Source: Paracentrotus lividus (taxonomy: Eukaryota; Echinodermata; Echinoidea; Camarodonta; Echinidae). From it: DNA of 64,000 bases. A program made the translations under genes and the position numbers. Location: NCBI GenBank assembly GCA_940671915.1, contig CALNVZ010003433.1, positions 13,351,393 to 13,415,392 on the forward strand. Direction: 5' to 3'. How positions within the stretch are numbered: position 1 is the stretch's first letter; every line of letters begins with the position of its first letter. This document shows positions 1 to 11,973 of this stretch, piece by piece. Below the pieces are notes generated by a model that made no database searches, was not told where the DNA came from, and saw only the letters and a list, made by a program, of their open reading frames with translations.

Positions 1-74
1 ATTGAAGTGAAACAAGTTTCAATAACAGTAAGCAGTGGTCAACAAAAAATAATATCACACCCGTGACAATTTGG

Positions 75-146
75 AGGTCCCACCGAGACCTGAACTCGGA
101 TCGCTGGATTCAAAGTCCAGAGTGCTAACCATTACACTACAAGAAT
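75..146 (-). pseudogene. tRNA-Gln(TTG)-like pseudogene or tRNA-derived element
   Basis: Read on the minus strand, this stretch has the D arm, anticodon arm, variable loop and T arm of a eukaryotic tRNA-Gln. The anticodon loop is CTTTGAA with anticodon TTG, closed by a CTGGA/TCCAG stem, and a B-box-like GAGTTCAGGTCTC follows. The 3' acceptor strand (GGGACC) is normal. The 5' acceptor strand reads ATTCTTG and cannot pair with it. A functional tRNA needs that stem, so this is more likely a decayed gene or a tRNA-derived retroposon head than an active gene. A two-copy repeat (151-412) lies beside it. Confidence 0.6.
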
Positions 147-150
147 AAGT

Positions 151-412
151 TTCGGAACGGATACAATTGCGGAATCAATTATTTAGTTATGGCGTGAGAA
201 CGGCCTAATTTTTGAAGCGAAACTTATTATTTTTCGGAAGAAGTCGCCGTCGATAACTTTGGGAAATAAATTATTCTTTAAATAAAGACGGAACGAAAAC
301 ATTTGCGAAGTGAATTATTAAGTGATGGACTGTTTAACGGCCCGATTTCTGAAGCGAAACTAATTCTTTATCAGAAGAAGTCGCCGTTGATAATTTTGTG
401 AAATCAATTCTC
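151..412. repeat. Two diverged tandem copies of a ~125 bp unit
   Basis: Copies at about 151-275 and 287-412 share ordered blocks: CGGAACG, GAAGCGAAACT, and AGAAGAAGTCGCCGT followed by GATAA. They lie directly beside the tRNA-like sequence and may belong to the same element. No coding content is seen. Confidence 0.6.
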
Positions 413-720
413 CGAAAATCAAAATTAAACAGCAGAAGCTGTTAAATAACGACAACCCCTCCCCCCCCAAAAAAAAAAAAACCTATCTGGAGGTTATTCA
501 CGGGTGACCAACACACAGTCCCCAACATTCTTAATCCATTCGCTCTGGCAGTTACAATAGCTAAAATAAAAATCAAGATGCTTGATCCACGCCACTTCTT
601 GATGCAACGCATGCTTTGCCCCGAAAATACACATGTATCGATCCTTTTTTTCTTTTAATGCTTAATATCTTATCATTTGTAATTAAATCACCGTTTTGTT
701 ATTAAAATAATTATATTTCA

Positions 721-1016
721 TTTTCGGACTAACGAACCTTTTTCAATTTTCGGATTAACGAACCTTTGGATTGATGAACCTTATTTTATTTTCGGACTAA
801 CGAACCTTCGGAATATAACGAACTTTTTTCTATTTTCGGAATAACGAACCTTATTCTATTTTCGGAATAACGAGCCTTATTCTATTTTCAGAATAACGAG
901 CCTTATTCTATTTTCGGAATAACGAACCTTTTTCTATTTTTGGAATAACGAACCTTATTCTATTTTCGGAATAACGAACCTTATTCTATTTTCGGAATAA
1001 CGAACCCTTTTTCTAT
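721..1016. repeat. 26-bp minisatellite (TTCGGAATAACGAACC family)
   Basis: About ten imperfect head-to-tail copies of a 26-bp unit containing CGGAATAACGAACC and TTATTCTATTTT. Variants such as ACGAGCC occur. Related degenerate units are seen near 13960-14095 (CGGAACAAC, ATTTTCGGAG), so the satellite is dispersed. Confidence 0.85.
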
Positions 1017-1069
1017 GACTATGACTATCGGACCGCTGGACTAACGGACCCGCGGACTATCGGGCTGTA

Positions 1070-1312
1070 GGTATCTCACCTGATAAGACGCCTCCAAGAC
1101 TCCGAGACGTTGCGTCGTAGAGACCTCCCCGATGGAGACGTGTTCGAGACTTGTCCGAGACGGAAAATGTCATAAATGTATGATTTTCCGCCACTCGCAA
1201 AACGTCGAGAACACTAAGGAGACGTCTCAGAGACCTTTTAAACGATTCGGAGCCGTCTCCAGAATATGTTCTCAAACCCGGGTCAAACCCGTTTCATGAC
1301 AGGTGAGATACC
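1070..1312. mobile_element. MITE-like element, GGTATCTCACCTG ends (GAGACGTCTC family copy 1)
   Basis: The ends are perfect inverted repeats: GGTATCTCACCTG at 1070 and CAGGTGAGATACC ending at 1312. The interior is rich in GAGACG/CGTCTC words. No transposase is encoded. Related copies lie near 33280, 34185, 34643, 53997 and, as fragments, 38480 and 61120. Confidence 0.75.
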
Positions 1313-1890
1313 AACATTAGAAAAGGTGTAGAAAGGACAGGTTCTAATGGATTAATGAAGGTCGTAAACCGGAACGGCCAAGTTTAGATTGGTGTTTCTT
1401 TTTTCCCTCTCGTCCACCCTCCTTTTCTTCTAACTCATCACCTTTCTCATTTCATCATCATCTTCTCGTCCTCTGGACCCCATTCTGTCCCTTCTTCAAC
1501 CCCCTTCTTTTCATACACTTCCTTCTATTGTCCATCTCATTCTCATCATCTTCGTCATTCTCGTCCTCCTTCTCCAAGCTTCCCCCACCTCTTACTCCCT
1601 TTCTTCTCATCCACGCACATATATCTGCCTTCTTTTTCTTCTCTTTTAATTTTCTTTAGTATCATGATATTGTTTGAAAGGCCTGTGTGGGGTGTCCATT
1701 GCGGGTCGAAGCATGCATCACCTTTAACGTCACCATCCAAAAGACGAGACTGAGATTTGAACCATGTTCGATCCGTGTCAGTTTATAACTTATACAAACT
1801 GTTGCTGTTAGCTGGATTACAGGAACACGCCAAAACGTACATAGGGCAAGGGGCGTCTTTATATATTGTATTTATATATTTTTTTAACAG

Positions 1891-2054
1891 GTCAGAAGTT
1901 TGCGATGATGGAGGACAAAATTATCCTGGCCAACATTCTTCGAAGGTTCTCGATCGAATCCGTTCAGACCATTGATGAGGCGAAACCTGCTGGACAACTC
2001 ATCCTACGACCAGTCGAAGGGAACATGCTCGTCAGACTTAGTCGAAGGAGATAA
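1891..2054 (+). CDS. Cytochrome P450, CYP4-like, C-terminal exon (gene continues left of window)
   Basis: An intron acceptor (TTTTTTTAACAG) precedes a 164-nt exon that opens in phase 1 and runs to a TAA stop, giving 54 residues. It begins QKFAMMEDKIILANILRRF, the segment directly after the haem-binding Cys-Ile-Gly of CYP4 enzymes, and ends in the typical CYP4 strand ILRPVEGNM followed by VRLSRRR. CYP4 enzymes are ER-anchored monooxygenases, commonly fatty-acid omega-hydroxylases; substrate cannot be inferred here. The preceding exon should end with the haem-loop Cys, but no such exon is visible in 1-1890, so the rest lies outside the window. The gene runs toward the GST on the other strand (convergent). 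The frame is open and conserved, so the exon looks functional. A GT microsatellite follows the stop. Confidence 0.85.
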
Positions 2055-2075
2055 TTAGGTGTGTGGGAGATTCAT

Positions 2076-2076
<1 letters not shown>

Positions 2077-2120
<44 letters not shown>

Positions 2121-2128
2121 TGTGTGTT
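2077..2128. repeat. (GT)n microsatellite
   Basis: Nearly pure GT dinucleotide run just downstream of the CYP4-like stop codon, with a few TTT or TA interruptions. It probably lies in the 3' untranslated or flanking DNA. Confidence 0.9.
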
Positions 2129-3234
2129 AGTGTTGGGGAGGATAAGAAGTAATTTAACGCGTTGTAAATCTTGGCAGATTCTGATATAAAGAACAGATAT
2201 TAAGGAAATGTGGTTGACTTATAAATATAACTGAAAACTAATTATATTAAAATTTTAACGATGATACCATGAAGAACATTTTATATTGCATTTCATGTTT
2301 ATGTTAAAATTCTTATCGGATTCTCTCTTTTTTTATTATTATAATTATTTCATGTTACTTGTGTAACGATTGTGAAACGATTTTCTCCTTATTACTTAAT
2401 TTATCTGGCATTTTAATGTCATAAATATGTTAACCTAAAACATTACGAGATGTTTAGAGACGTGATGATTCATTTTATGTTATGCAAGTTGCTTCCCAGG
2501 GAAAGGACATAAATATAATCAATTAAAAATTGATTAGAACTGGACAAGATACACTGGTAGCGCTCTGAATTTTATTAACTAAAAGAGTTTTTATTCAATA
2601 CGTATAACTGCCGTAAACTTAAACAAAAGGAAAAAATAGTGAATGAAATTGAACTGAATTAAATTGAACTTGTTCGAAATGACACATTAACACTTTTTTT
2701 ATTATCGTATTTCAAAGTGTTGTTTTCGTTTTACATTGACGTTTAGCTATTTACAATTAAAAATTGCCATTATGTGTCAAAGAAATTCGAAAGGTTGTGA
2801 AGATATCTAATAATTATAAGCTATAGCTTCGCAAAGAACTTACAAAGGTGCATTATCCAAAGCAATTTGGAGTTTCGGAATATATATGGAATTTTAAACA
2901 ACATCACAATCATTAAGAACAATTTATTATTCATAACAAGATTAAATATGGAAGAAAGTTAATACCAGAAAAACGAGTTGAAGCAGCAACATTAGACGAT
3001 ATTTCTAATAAAAATTAAAATAATTATAATTTACTTTGAGCCCTGTAAAGACTCAAATATATTGTTTAGTTATACTAATTGTCAACAATAAATAGCTACA
3101 AAGATATAGTGACTTGTTCTTATTAGATTGAGTAGTGCATTAATTGCTACAATGCCGGTTTGATAGTGTTCCATTTTAATACGAAAACGCATATCTATCT
3201 AACCAAGGTGTTGTTTGACTGCAGTTCTCTGAGA
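2129..3234. other. AT-rich intergenic DNA
   Basis: No exon, RNA gene or structured repeat could be recognised. It separates the 3' ends of the convergent CYP4-like and GST genes and presumably contains the CYP4 3' untranslated region. Confidence 0.5.
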
Positions 3235-3960
3235 TACAATGGCGGATCCAGCCTTAGGTCATACAATTGAACGTACCGGGCTATGCAAAAACTTAAAGGA
3301 AACCAATACCCAAGGAAATAATCACTTCCATAGGAAAGAGCATAATGAGAGGAGCAATTTAAAAAAAAAGTTTCATCAAAATCGGTTATAAAATAAGAGA
3401 GTTATGGAAGTTTGAAAAGTCTCGTTTTACCTTCTATGGGGATCTTCAAATTGGTAACATCAGCTTCAAAATGGCCGATTTTATGGACAACTCTCCATTG
3501 GTTTTGTACACAAAATTTCAGATTTTCCCCGTTTTCTTTCAAAATATGTCTTATTTACTTCTGAGCTCAAAATATGTCATAGAAAAAAATATTTCACACA
3601 ACATATGTTGAGCTCAGAAGGAGGTAAGACATATTTTGAAAGAAAATGGGGAAAATCTGAAAATGTGTGTACAAAACCAATGGAGAGTTGTCCATAAAAT
3701 CGGCCATTTTGAAGCCGATGTTGCCAGTTTGAGGATCCCCATAGAAGGTAAAACGAGACCTTTCAAACTTCCATAACTTTTTTATTTTATAACCGATTTT
3801 GATGACACTTTTTTTAAATTGCTCCTCTGATTGTGCTCTTTCTTATAAAAAATGATTATTTCCTTGGGTATTGGTCCCCTTTAATAGAACCGATAATTGT
3901 CCCCCAAACGATTGGGTCTGCACAATCTATTGAAAGAACGAATGCTGGATCTGCGCCTGA
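3235..3960. mobile_element. Palindromic element with GGCGGATCCAGC-type ends
   Basis: A near-continuous hairpin. Arms at about 3293-3570 and 3600-3883 are mirror images; for example ACCAATACCCAAGGAAATAA at 3302 reappears inverted at 3855. The outer ends GGCGGATCCAGC and GCTGGATCTGCGCC are a degenerate inverted pair with AGATA beside both, as expected for hAT-like non-autonomous elements. No protein is encoded. It lies directly downstream of the GST stop codon. Confidence 0.75.
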
Positions 3961-4015
3961 GATAATAAAAAAAATTATACTAACAACCAACTGTTTACCA
4001 GGTTGGCTTAATAAT

Positions 4016-7000
4016 TTAAATATCCATCATCCCCTTCGGTCTCTTTTCCAGCCATGCAGCAATCTTGGGTTCCTTCTTCATGCGTTCCAGGAAAGCTTGT
4101 AGAGAGGGGTTCTTGGTGAGCATGTCGGCAAAAGGGCCAGCTAACTGCTCTAAGAGGTTGAAAAGAGCGATGTCAGCCAACGTCATCTGAAGATAAAGAT
4201 GATAAAAACAAATAATGGCGGAAAGTTAGAAATGGGGATGTATTTTGTAGAGGAGAATGCAGTCCACGGCGTTGGCTATCCTGTATTTTCTACAGAGGGA
4301 CTCTCAGTTTGTGGAGGAAAGTGAATTTGTGAGGAAATTTGAAATGATGAGAAAAAGAATCATTATAGAGAAAGTGGAAGACTCAAACGACCAGACCCTG
4401 GTCTAAGGAATATGAGGGGAGGCTGGAATAGAAAAATAGAAAATAATAATATCAAGAGAGAGTCAGACAGACAGAGATATTAAAAGAACAGCTTTGAATT
4501 TTATAGGTTTTTTTAAAAACAAATGGACATGATTGTTAGACAATTTAATGCTATGGGATTGAAGAGAGCAAGATCTGCAAAGTATTTAAAAAAAAAAAGG
4601 CGGAAAGTTAGAAATTGAAGATAAGGGTGAGAGTCAAGAGATAATTGTGAAGAGAAAGGAGAGAGAAGGGGGAGAGAATCCCTATTACCGTTTGTTAAGT
4701 AGAACATAAATTGCAATACAATTGCATATTTCTTTTTAAAGTATTTGTATACCTCCCAAATACCCACAAGTTGGATTTTTTTTAAATCTAATTACCTTGT
4801 CCCCAACTAGGAATCCATTTCCATCGCCATTCTTGGACAACCAGCCAGTAAACATGGCCAAGTAAGTATCAGACTTCTTCACGAACTTCTTGTTATTATC
4901 CTCCTGAAAATAGAAGATAAAAAATTAACAAATCGATATTTACTTTCTATTAGCTTGCCCTCTATTCTGACATTCCATTATGTTTTTTAATATCCAAAGG
5001 CGTGTTGGAGTCGTCAAATATTTCGAGTCGTGGAAATAAATTAGATGAGTCTCTGTACTCGTATACAGAGATAATGCCGAAATAGCAGTTTTCACGGACT
5101 GCTGGAAAGAACACAGTCTCCCACAGTGTGTTCACAGTGTGTTTACATAGTCGACCATTTTAAAACGCTTGAACCTAGTATATGTGTTGATGATTTCACA
5201 CTGTGATATGATTTTACACAATTTGAACATGTGGTTTACAGTGTTAAAACGCTCAAAATTAACAGTTTGAAGATAATTTTAAGCTGTTCACAGTGCGTTC
5301 ACATTGTGTTTCACACTTCGGACACTGTGTTCTTTCCAGCAGGGCGTTGCAAACTCCACGATCGTATACAATTATCATTTAAAGAAAGTTACCTTGCGCT
5401 TAGCGTCTTCCTCGAAGAATGATTCAAAGAATTCAGTGAGCATGTCATTGCATAGATCACTCATCATATCCACCATCGTCATCTCCTTTTCATCTTGACC
5501 TCCCAAACCTGAAGTTAAAAAAAAAATGAATGATAATTATTTAGAAGTGGTTTTACTTCGATTTCTAATTTCGTTGTTGATTAAAATATAAAAACTATGT
5601 AAAACATTTTTTAATGGTAATTTTGGGGAAATTAAGTAATTTTGGGGAAATTAAGACATTCTCGTTAACATCCTTTTTTTTTTTCCGAATAAAAAAACAA
5701 ATGGATATATGCAAAATAAAAAAAAATAACGGGTCGGAACCAACATAAAAATAATCGGTAATAATGCATGTTACCTCTGACCATAATAATTAGGCTTAAG
5801 TTGCAATTACTTTCTCTTGCTATAGGCCTATAAGGCAAATTATGCATTAATTGCTATCTGATAGGCTCAGTGCCTTCATATCAAGCATAGGTTTGTAAAG
5901 GGTAAACTTATTAATTCATTCGTTTTATTTATTTATATTGTCTTTCAGAGCATACAAGTCTAGTTCAGATCTGAAAGGTCAGTCACAATTTTACGAGGCC
6001 AACTCCAGACCGACCCCAAACCGATACAAATATTGCATAACCTCGAATAGGTCGTGTGGTTTCGGTCCTGCCGGTGTTATAAAGTTATAATAAAAGCAAA
6101 GTGAGAAATACCCCCATCCACTAGTGCACTGACAATGCATGGAATACAAGAGTAGCGATTTCCCATTTCCCACTTTTCGATGCGTAAAGGTTGCTGAAAC
6201 CAACAAAGTTGCTTCCCAATCTTTCCTACCCTTGCTAGCTCTCTAGTGAACCCGTTCCCCTACCCCTCCGCTTAGCAACACTCTCATTGATTGTGTGTTA
6301 TAACTAGCTAGTCTTAAAGTATACTTTTTGAGATAACTATTAACAAAACGGTGTAAAATTAACCTTCAATTGTTGCATTATGGGTTAGGAATCGGGGCAG
6401 AATCGAGTAGTTGGGGACTTGAGGTGGTGTTATACAAGGCTGTTAGTTCGTACTGGCTTTAAAGCAGAACTTTCATCTTACCAAACTTCCTCGCAAGATG
6501 GCGGGCTATAACCATACTCTGTATCATCATTTCGCCATCGACGGCCAATGTTGGTACACATCCCATGGGGAACCCTGCATATGAGAGGGGAAAAAAAAAG
6601 TTAACGACTGATATTATAAATACAATTTAATATAGATTGCATAAATTATGTATTCATAAATTGTGAACCTGTGAAAGTTTGACGATTTCCTCCAGGCAAC
6701 GAATAGAGGGCGTTTTCCTTCTTTATCATAATTTATTTGGCTCACCAGACTTGTTGAGTTGCATTGTTGATGCGATGCCCAAATGTGGCTGAGTGCATTG
6801 GTTAATTAGTTAAAAATCATATCAATTCTACTCTATGTAAAATGTAAAGTTAACGTATACCAATGTGTGACATTAAATCGTAATTAAACAAGGCGCGTCC
6901 ATTATCTAAGAGGCCAGACGCAACAAAGTGACGTTGGAAATACGGCTGAGAAGCGCAGAAATCTATACAGCTGGCTGCAATAACAAAAACTGGCGTAAGA

Positions 7001-10000
7001 AGACTTCCCTGCATTCGAATGTTATCGCCCGTCCGGTGATGGAACAAATACTGTGTGGAGGTGAAAGAAATTTATGAACTTTTCTCATGGTTTTAATTAG
7101 TAGATGCTTCAGACCAGATGGAGGAAAAAGACATTTTGGAAAGCCTATAACATGATTGTGCTGAAGTTGTAATCAGAACCTGTATTTTACATAGATTGAT
7201 GCTCCAAACCAAGAGATCTCGCCAAGACGCCGTTCGCATTATTTTCTATGCGATATGCATGTGATTTGCGTAAACATTGACCAATCGAGAAAAAATCTCT
7301 TATAATAGTTCAAAGTGACAGGACTTTTTTTTAACCAATTGAAATAAATATAGCATTAATGGAAAGCTGAGAATTCAACCTTTTAAAAACCGTGTGATCA
7401 TTAAAGTGTAATATATTATGCGTCATTGAGGAGCAAGACTTTGAAGTGCATGAGCTGTTCTGGGCTCAAAATTGGCCATATTGTACAGGAATATGTTCTG
7501 ACCAGGCTTTCGAATTGATTCAAGTGACAGGACTTTTTTTTCCCTTTGCAATAAGTTATCCCTATTTCTGAAAAATTCAGACTGTGAACGTACTCAATCA
7601 AATTGATCATTTCTTTGAAAGGGTAGTTGCTCGCCACAATAAAGAAAATAAAGTGAAAAACTGTCCAAAAACAGAAAAAGTAAATGGGAGCGTTCGCTTT
7701 GAGTAGAATGGTAGCGCCCTCTATCTCTTAAGTTTACAACTAGAATTGATATGATTGGTAAATCATTTAAAGGTTAACGTAATAGTTTTGCTTGTTATAA
7801 AGGAATGTAACGATAGTCAGGGACTAAAAGAGAAGTCATTAGTTGTGCTCCATAATCATGTACTAGTAGTTGATAATAGCATTATTGAAATAAAACCATT
7901 ATTGATTTGATCAGAATAAAAAAATATATATTTTGTACCGACAAAGAAAAAAACAATATATTCAATGGATACCGAGTCGTATGTATGCTACCACTAAGCA
8001 ATATCAACTTAACATGTTTAAAGTTCCCCTCAGATTTTTAAAAATCCATTTCTATTGCATCTATTATAGAGGACTTTTATAAAGTCATCTTCAGTTATTC
8101 GTCTTGTAAATCCCCAATCCCCTCTGTTATCATGGTTATGTTGATCCTTTGGCTTTTGCAGTGCTTCTTTATTCTAAACTTTAGAAGTTTGCAATGTTTG
8201 TTGGTCTTCTTTTTAACAAATCTTTTATGCCCATTTTACACTGACGCTCTAGCCTGAGGGCTTCAGTAAATCCTCTTCGTAAAAATGTACTTTGCATAAC
8301 AGTTTAGGCCTACCTTTCTCAAAGTTGAAGATTAATCATCTATTCTACGAATAAATTAGATCAAATTTACTATGTAAATGACTCTATGTAAAAATATTTT
8401 TTTATTGTGATCACGAAAAATATGTAAAAATACAGTCAATCTATACACCTATAATATACAAAAGAAAATATAAACCTGCTACTTCTCATTTGCATATTAA
8501 TTACCATTATGTTAACAACTTTGGGGGGCCTTAATTACCCTACGGGTTGGGGTATTTATGGCCCCTATTGTAATGACTGTATGAATTCAAAGATATTATG
8601 CTAATTAATGATGGTAATGCTTATGTTGTTGGGTATTCCTAATACACTTATCAACCCCCAACAATCATTTAGTAAATAATTGGTTCAGCCAAAATGTTGA
8701 AATTTTGCAATCAAAGCAATACATATATTTATGCACAAAATCGTGCAAGTTAATATGTCCCCTTCTACGCTTATCTGCGCTTATAAACTGTTTGTGCATT
8801 GGGGGCCATAATTACCCCAAATGACATTTTCAATTTGATCCCCCTTTACAGCTCTACTATTGAAGATATTCAGGTGGAAGTTTTTCTGTTGTGTTTTTTA
8901 CTTCCTATTGTTTCACTTTCAATCAAAATTTCATCTTAAATGATTTTAATTAATGATATCACACCCCACATAAAAAAGCAGACTTGCCACTTCCAACGAA
9001 CAGAATTGTAATTGCCGTACATTTTAGGCTCCCCTAAGCACAAAATTCCATGTAAATGGCTTATTTTTCTCATATGATAGTAGGAAGAGTTTAGCTAGGC
9101 ATGTGTGAAAATTAAATTGCCATTGTATAATGCAGCAAAGAATTATAAGCTCTCAAAGACAAAGGGGCCATAATTACCCCAGGGCCATAATTACCCCAGT
9201 CTCCCCTATAGGTTTCGCATAATGGCCACAAAGTGCTCAATTTCGATTTGTTCCTCGTCGCACAAATTACACAGAACAAAGCGCATCAGCAAGGAAAATT
9301 ATTTGGCTTTATTTTGGTACCACATACACACATTATTTGAAAATATTTTACACCAAAATTTTTTTTTTCCGACTGTACCATTTTTTTTTTACACAGACTG
9401 TATACCAGAGTATACGAGTTGGCACTGGGAAACCTATCATCTGATTATGAAAACAATAAGGCTTTTTCGGGTAATTTCAGAATTCAGTGAGAAGGGTGGG
9501 GGCGGCACTCTGAGACAAAATTATTACCCATTCGCGTCCACGTTCTCTCTAATTGGACCCCAGATGATGTATTTCACGAAGTCAAATTTGGGGCTTTATT
9601 CGACCTTAATGCTACAGTCACACAGACACTTACGTTTAGTTACATTTTTGTTGTTTTATCCTTATTTCATCTTCTATTCTATCATTTCTTATGCATTTCT
9701 TTGTTTTATTGGATGAACAAGATTATTTATATTTCCACTGCTGACTATGACGGGAAGGCATCCGTGGGGATCCGAAGAAAAGAAAATAATTTTTGGACGC
9801 AACCGGACGTTACTCAACGTAAGTGTCTGTGTGACTGTAGCATAAACCGGCAAACATACATGTAATGGCGTCAGACGGTCGAATCTAGTGCCATAAAACG
9901 ACGATTGAAGCTGAACACACGTAATTGAAGCTGAAAATTAAACACCCCTATATCAAGGAAAGTGTTGACGTCGCCGAAAGACTGGAAACAAACCAGATTT

Positions 10001-11274
10001 TCGGTGTTTGCTTTGTTTTTGTTTTGTTTTGTTTTGTTTTGTATTTTTTTTGTTTTGTATTTTTTTTGTTTTGTATTTTTTTAATTTAATTTTTTTAATT
10101 TATTAATTAATTTATTTTATTTTTTATTTTATTATTATTATTATTTTTTATTATTATTATTTTTTTTGGGGGGCGGGGGTGGGGTGGCGTATGCTAGCAC
10201 ATCATTTAGGCCCCCCCCCCCACACACACACACACACATGTAAAAACACACCTGACCGACCGGGTGTGACCATGGCATATTGACACTCCAGCTCTAACAA
10301 AAAAAAATCAAATCCTCTTTGCAAACAATGTTTGCATCACATTATGATGATGCACGAGGAATACTAATTAAGAGCATATTCTTCAAAGATTGGTATTCTG
10401 ACAAGATTATAATGGTGCGTTCAGCTAGGGTGTTATAATGGGTGCGTTCAGCTAGGGTGTGTCAGTTCGGTTCGTGCCAGCTTATCGTATGAACCCAAAC
10501 AAAATACGTCTATTCTAAATTGTATACTATCATCAGTTTTACAATCATATTTGACTTTGAGATTAGGTCCAGACTCCTTTAGAGCCATGATGGTAACATG
10601 GTCTTCGGTACGTTTCTCATTACAAAAAAAATGTAACTCATCCCGCAATTTCTTATGCCTTCGCTTACCTGTTGCCCTAGTATATTTCGCACCACGCCCA
10701 TTTTATTGATCAACTCATAGCCTATGGCATGTATGGTTGTTTCGATACAAACTGCATCAAGCAAAAGTATATCCTAGCATGACACCTATAATACGTACTC
10801 TTCGTCAAATACGGTCCATCGCCAAACAAAACAAATTACATATTTATAATAAATATACAAAAAGATACTGAAAATGTTTGAATATAACATGCATAAAATA
10901 ATTATAATACAGATTATCGCCTTCATCAAATTGTTGAGAATCAATGTATAAATAAGGTTCACTTTAATGGACAATAACATTTTAAATCCCATAATTAAGT
11001 TTTAGAAGAGTGTATTGTTTAAAATGAATAATTATTGTTGTACTATTGCCCTTTTGTATCTTATCTCATCTTATCTTTCATCTTATCCCTTGTAAAAGTA
11101 CTATAACGAAGTCCGCTCCAAAGCCAACTTACTTGTCCTGTCTCCCTTAGAACTCTCCCAGTCCGCGGATGTAAGCCTTTCGTCTTCGTATTCGACTTCG
11201 GCTTGAGCGAAGACCAGTCGACATACCTCACCACGACCACGGACATCGAAATAAGACAGCTTGTACGACGTCAT
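4016..11274 (-). CDS. Sigma-class glutathione S-transferase (HPGDS-like), complete, 5 exons
   Basis: Exons: 11133-11274, 6482-6574, 5393-5508, 4796-4903, 4016-4186. All have GT-AG borders and phases join without gaps into 209 residues, the normal sigma-GST length (about 200-210). The N-terminal thioredoxin fold begins MTSYKLSYFDVRGRGE, with catalytic Tyr8 and Arg14, Trp39 and Lys43 at the positions used by haematopoietic prostaglandin D synthase. The cis-Pro is in CVPTL (Pro55), and the glutathione-binding Gln-Ser is in IQSMVIARHLARKFG. The all-helical domain has the conserved TLADIALFNLLE helix and ends WLEKRPKGMMDI. It should conjugate glutathione to electrophiles in the cytosol; a prostaglandin-isomerase role is possible but unproven. 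All key residues are intact. Introns carry MITEs (5099-5342, 9610-9842), and a mariner-type MITE sits about 115 bp upstream of the ATG. The start is chosen because family homology begins exactly there. Confidence 0.93.
5099..5342. mobile_element. MITE in GST intron 3 (CTGCTGGAAAGAACACAG ends)
   Basis: Terminal inverted repeats CTGCTGGAAAGAACACAG (5099) and its complement ending at 5342 bound 244 bp. The interior is rich in CACAGTGTG words. It is wholly inside the intron between GST exons 3 and 4, ending about 50 bp from exon 3. Confidence 0.8.
8521..9210. repeat. Dispersed repeat with GGGGCCATAATTACCCC motifs (GST intron 1)
   Basis: The self-complementary-like words GGGGCCTTAATTACCC (8523), GGGGCCATAATTACCCC (about 8802 and 9165) and GGGCCATAATTACCCC (9181) mark the ends and interior of a repeat. 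No reading frame is supported. Exact borders are uncertain. Confidence 0.5.
9211..9420. repeat. Dispersed repeat also present at ~62230-62410
   Basis: Shared ordered words with 62230-62410 include GCATCAGCAAGGAAA, TTTGGCTTT/TTGGCTTT, TGGTACCACATACACA and CCGACTGTA. The copies are clearly related but diverged. An open frame across it (9222-9716) runs into the next MITE and is not a gene. Confidence 0.65.
9610..9842. mobile_element. MITE, TGCTACAGTCACACAGACAC ends, TAA duplication
   Basis: Terminal inverted repeats of about 25 bp start TGCTACAGTCACACAGACAC and end GTGTCTGTGTGACTGTAGCA, flanked on both sides by TAA. A 3-bp TAA/TTA duplication is typical of the PIF/Harbinger superfamily. A second copy, split by another element, lies at about 47225-47965. 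It sits in GST intron 1. Confidence 0.8.
10005..10235. repeat. Low-complexity T-rich and C/G-run block
   Basis: Successive (GTTTT)n, TTTATT/TTATTA runs, a G-rich run and a CA tract. A short tandem duplication of GTGCGTTCAGCTAGGGTGT lies nearby at about 10414-10460. No coding content. Confidence 0.8.
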
Positions 11275-11390
11275 CTAGACGTGGAAAAGAATACAATGAA
11301 ACTGGATTGATTTATTCAATTGAATAAATGAATCAGGGATGACAGTTTTCAGGCCATGATTGCCCGATTCCAGGGCCTGTTTATACTATA

Positions 11391-11675
11391 CAGTGCGTCC
11401 CAAAAAGAAGTATACACTTTTGAAATGGCTACCAAAAAGTTAAATCTCTAATGGCGTGCCATACAAAGGTAATAATTGAATAGCGAATTCCTGCGAAGGC
11501 TTCACAAAAGTGGGCATTGCTCACTGAAAAATGCGTTATTTTCGGAATTGTTTGTGTCATAATGATAGTTGAGGATATGAGCTTTATATTCATATATATC
11601 TTTTCCCCAAGAATCATATATTTTTTTATTTGATAGCCATATGAAAAGTGTATAGTTCTTTTTTGGGACGCACTG
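11391..11675. mobile_element. Mariner-type MITE just upstream of the GST start
   Basis: Terminal inverted repeats begin CAGTGCGTCCCAAAAAGAA and end TTTTTTGGGACGCACTG, flanked by TA at 11389-11390 and 11676-11677, as for Tc1/mariner insertions. It is 285 bp, with no transposase. It lies 116 bp upstream of the GST initiation codon, so it is likely in or next to the promoter. A lone related end is at about 36170-36203 and a more distant one near 39042. Confidence 0.82.
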
Positions 11676-11808
11676 TACCGCATTATGGAGTTTCAGTATG
11701 TTTGAGCTTTTTTTTTCAGGCCCTGTGGGTAAAATCAACTGGCATCCCTGATGAGAACAACCCAAGTTCATGAAAGTTCATTTCGAGTAAATCAAGAAAA
11801 ACTGACTG

Positions 11809-11841
<33 letters not shown>

Positions 11842-11973
11842 CAATGAGGGGGGGGGGGTAGTTTTCATTCATTTTGGGCATTTTGGGGTCGAATTCAGTG
11901 CTGTATTATACTGAAAATGGGCTCGTGTACAAGCAACTACCTTCCGTGATTAACTCAATTTGGCCAAGACATG

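Noticed and set aside
9222-9716. 164-codon open frame on the plus strand
   Set aside because: It crosses a dispersed repeat and runs into the TGCTACAG MITE. Composition is Phe/Tyr/His-rich from T-rich DNA, with no family motif.
10640-10764. Possible small exon ending CAG|GTAAGC on the minus strand (CIETTIHAIGYELINKMGVV)
   Set aside because: Donor-like but no acceptor, no partner exon and no recognised family. It lies inside GST intron 1.
11429-11771. Overlapping 84-89 codon frames on the minus strand
   Set aside because: They fall in and next to the mariner-type MITE and share its inverted ends.
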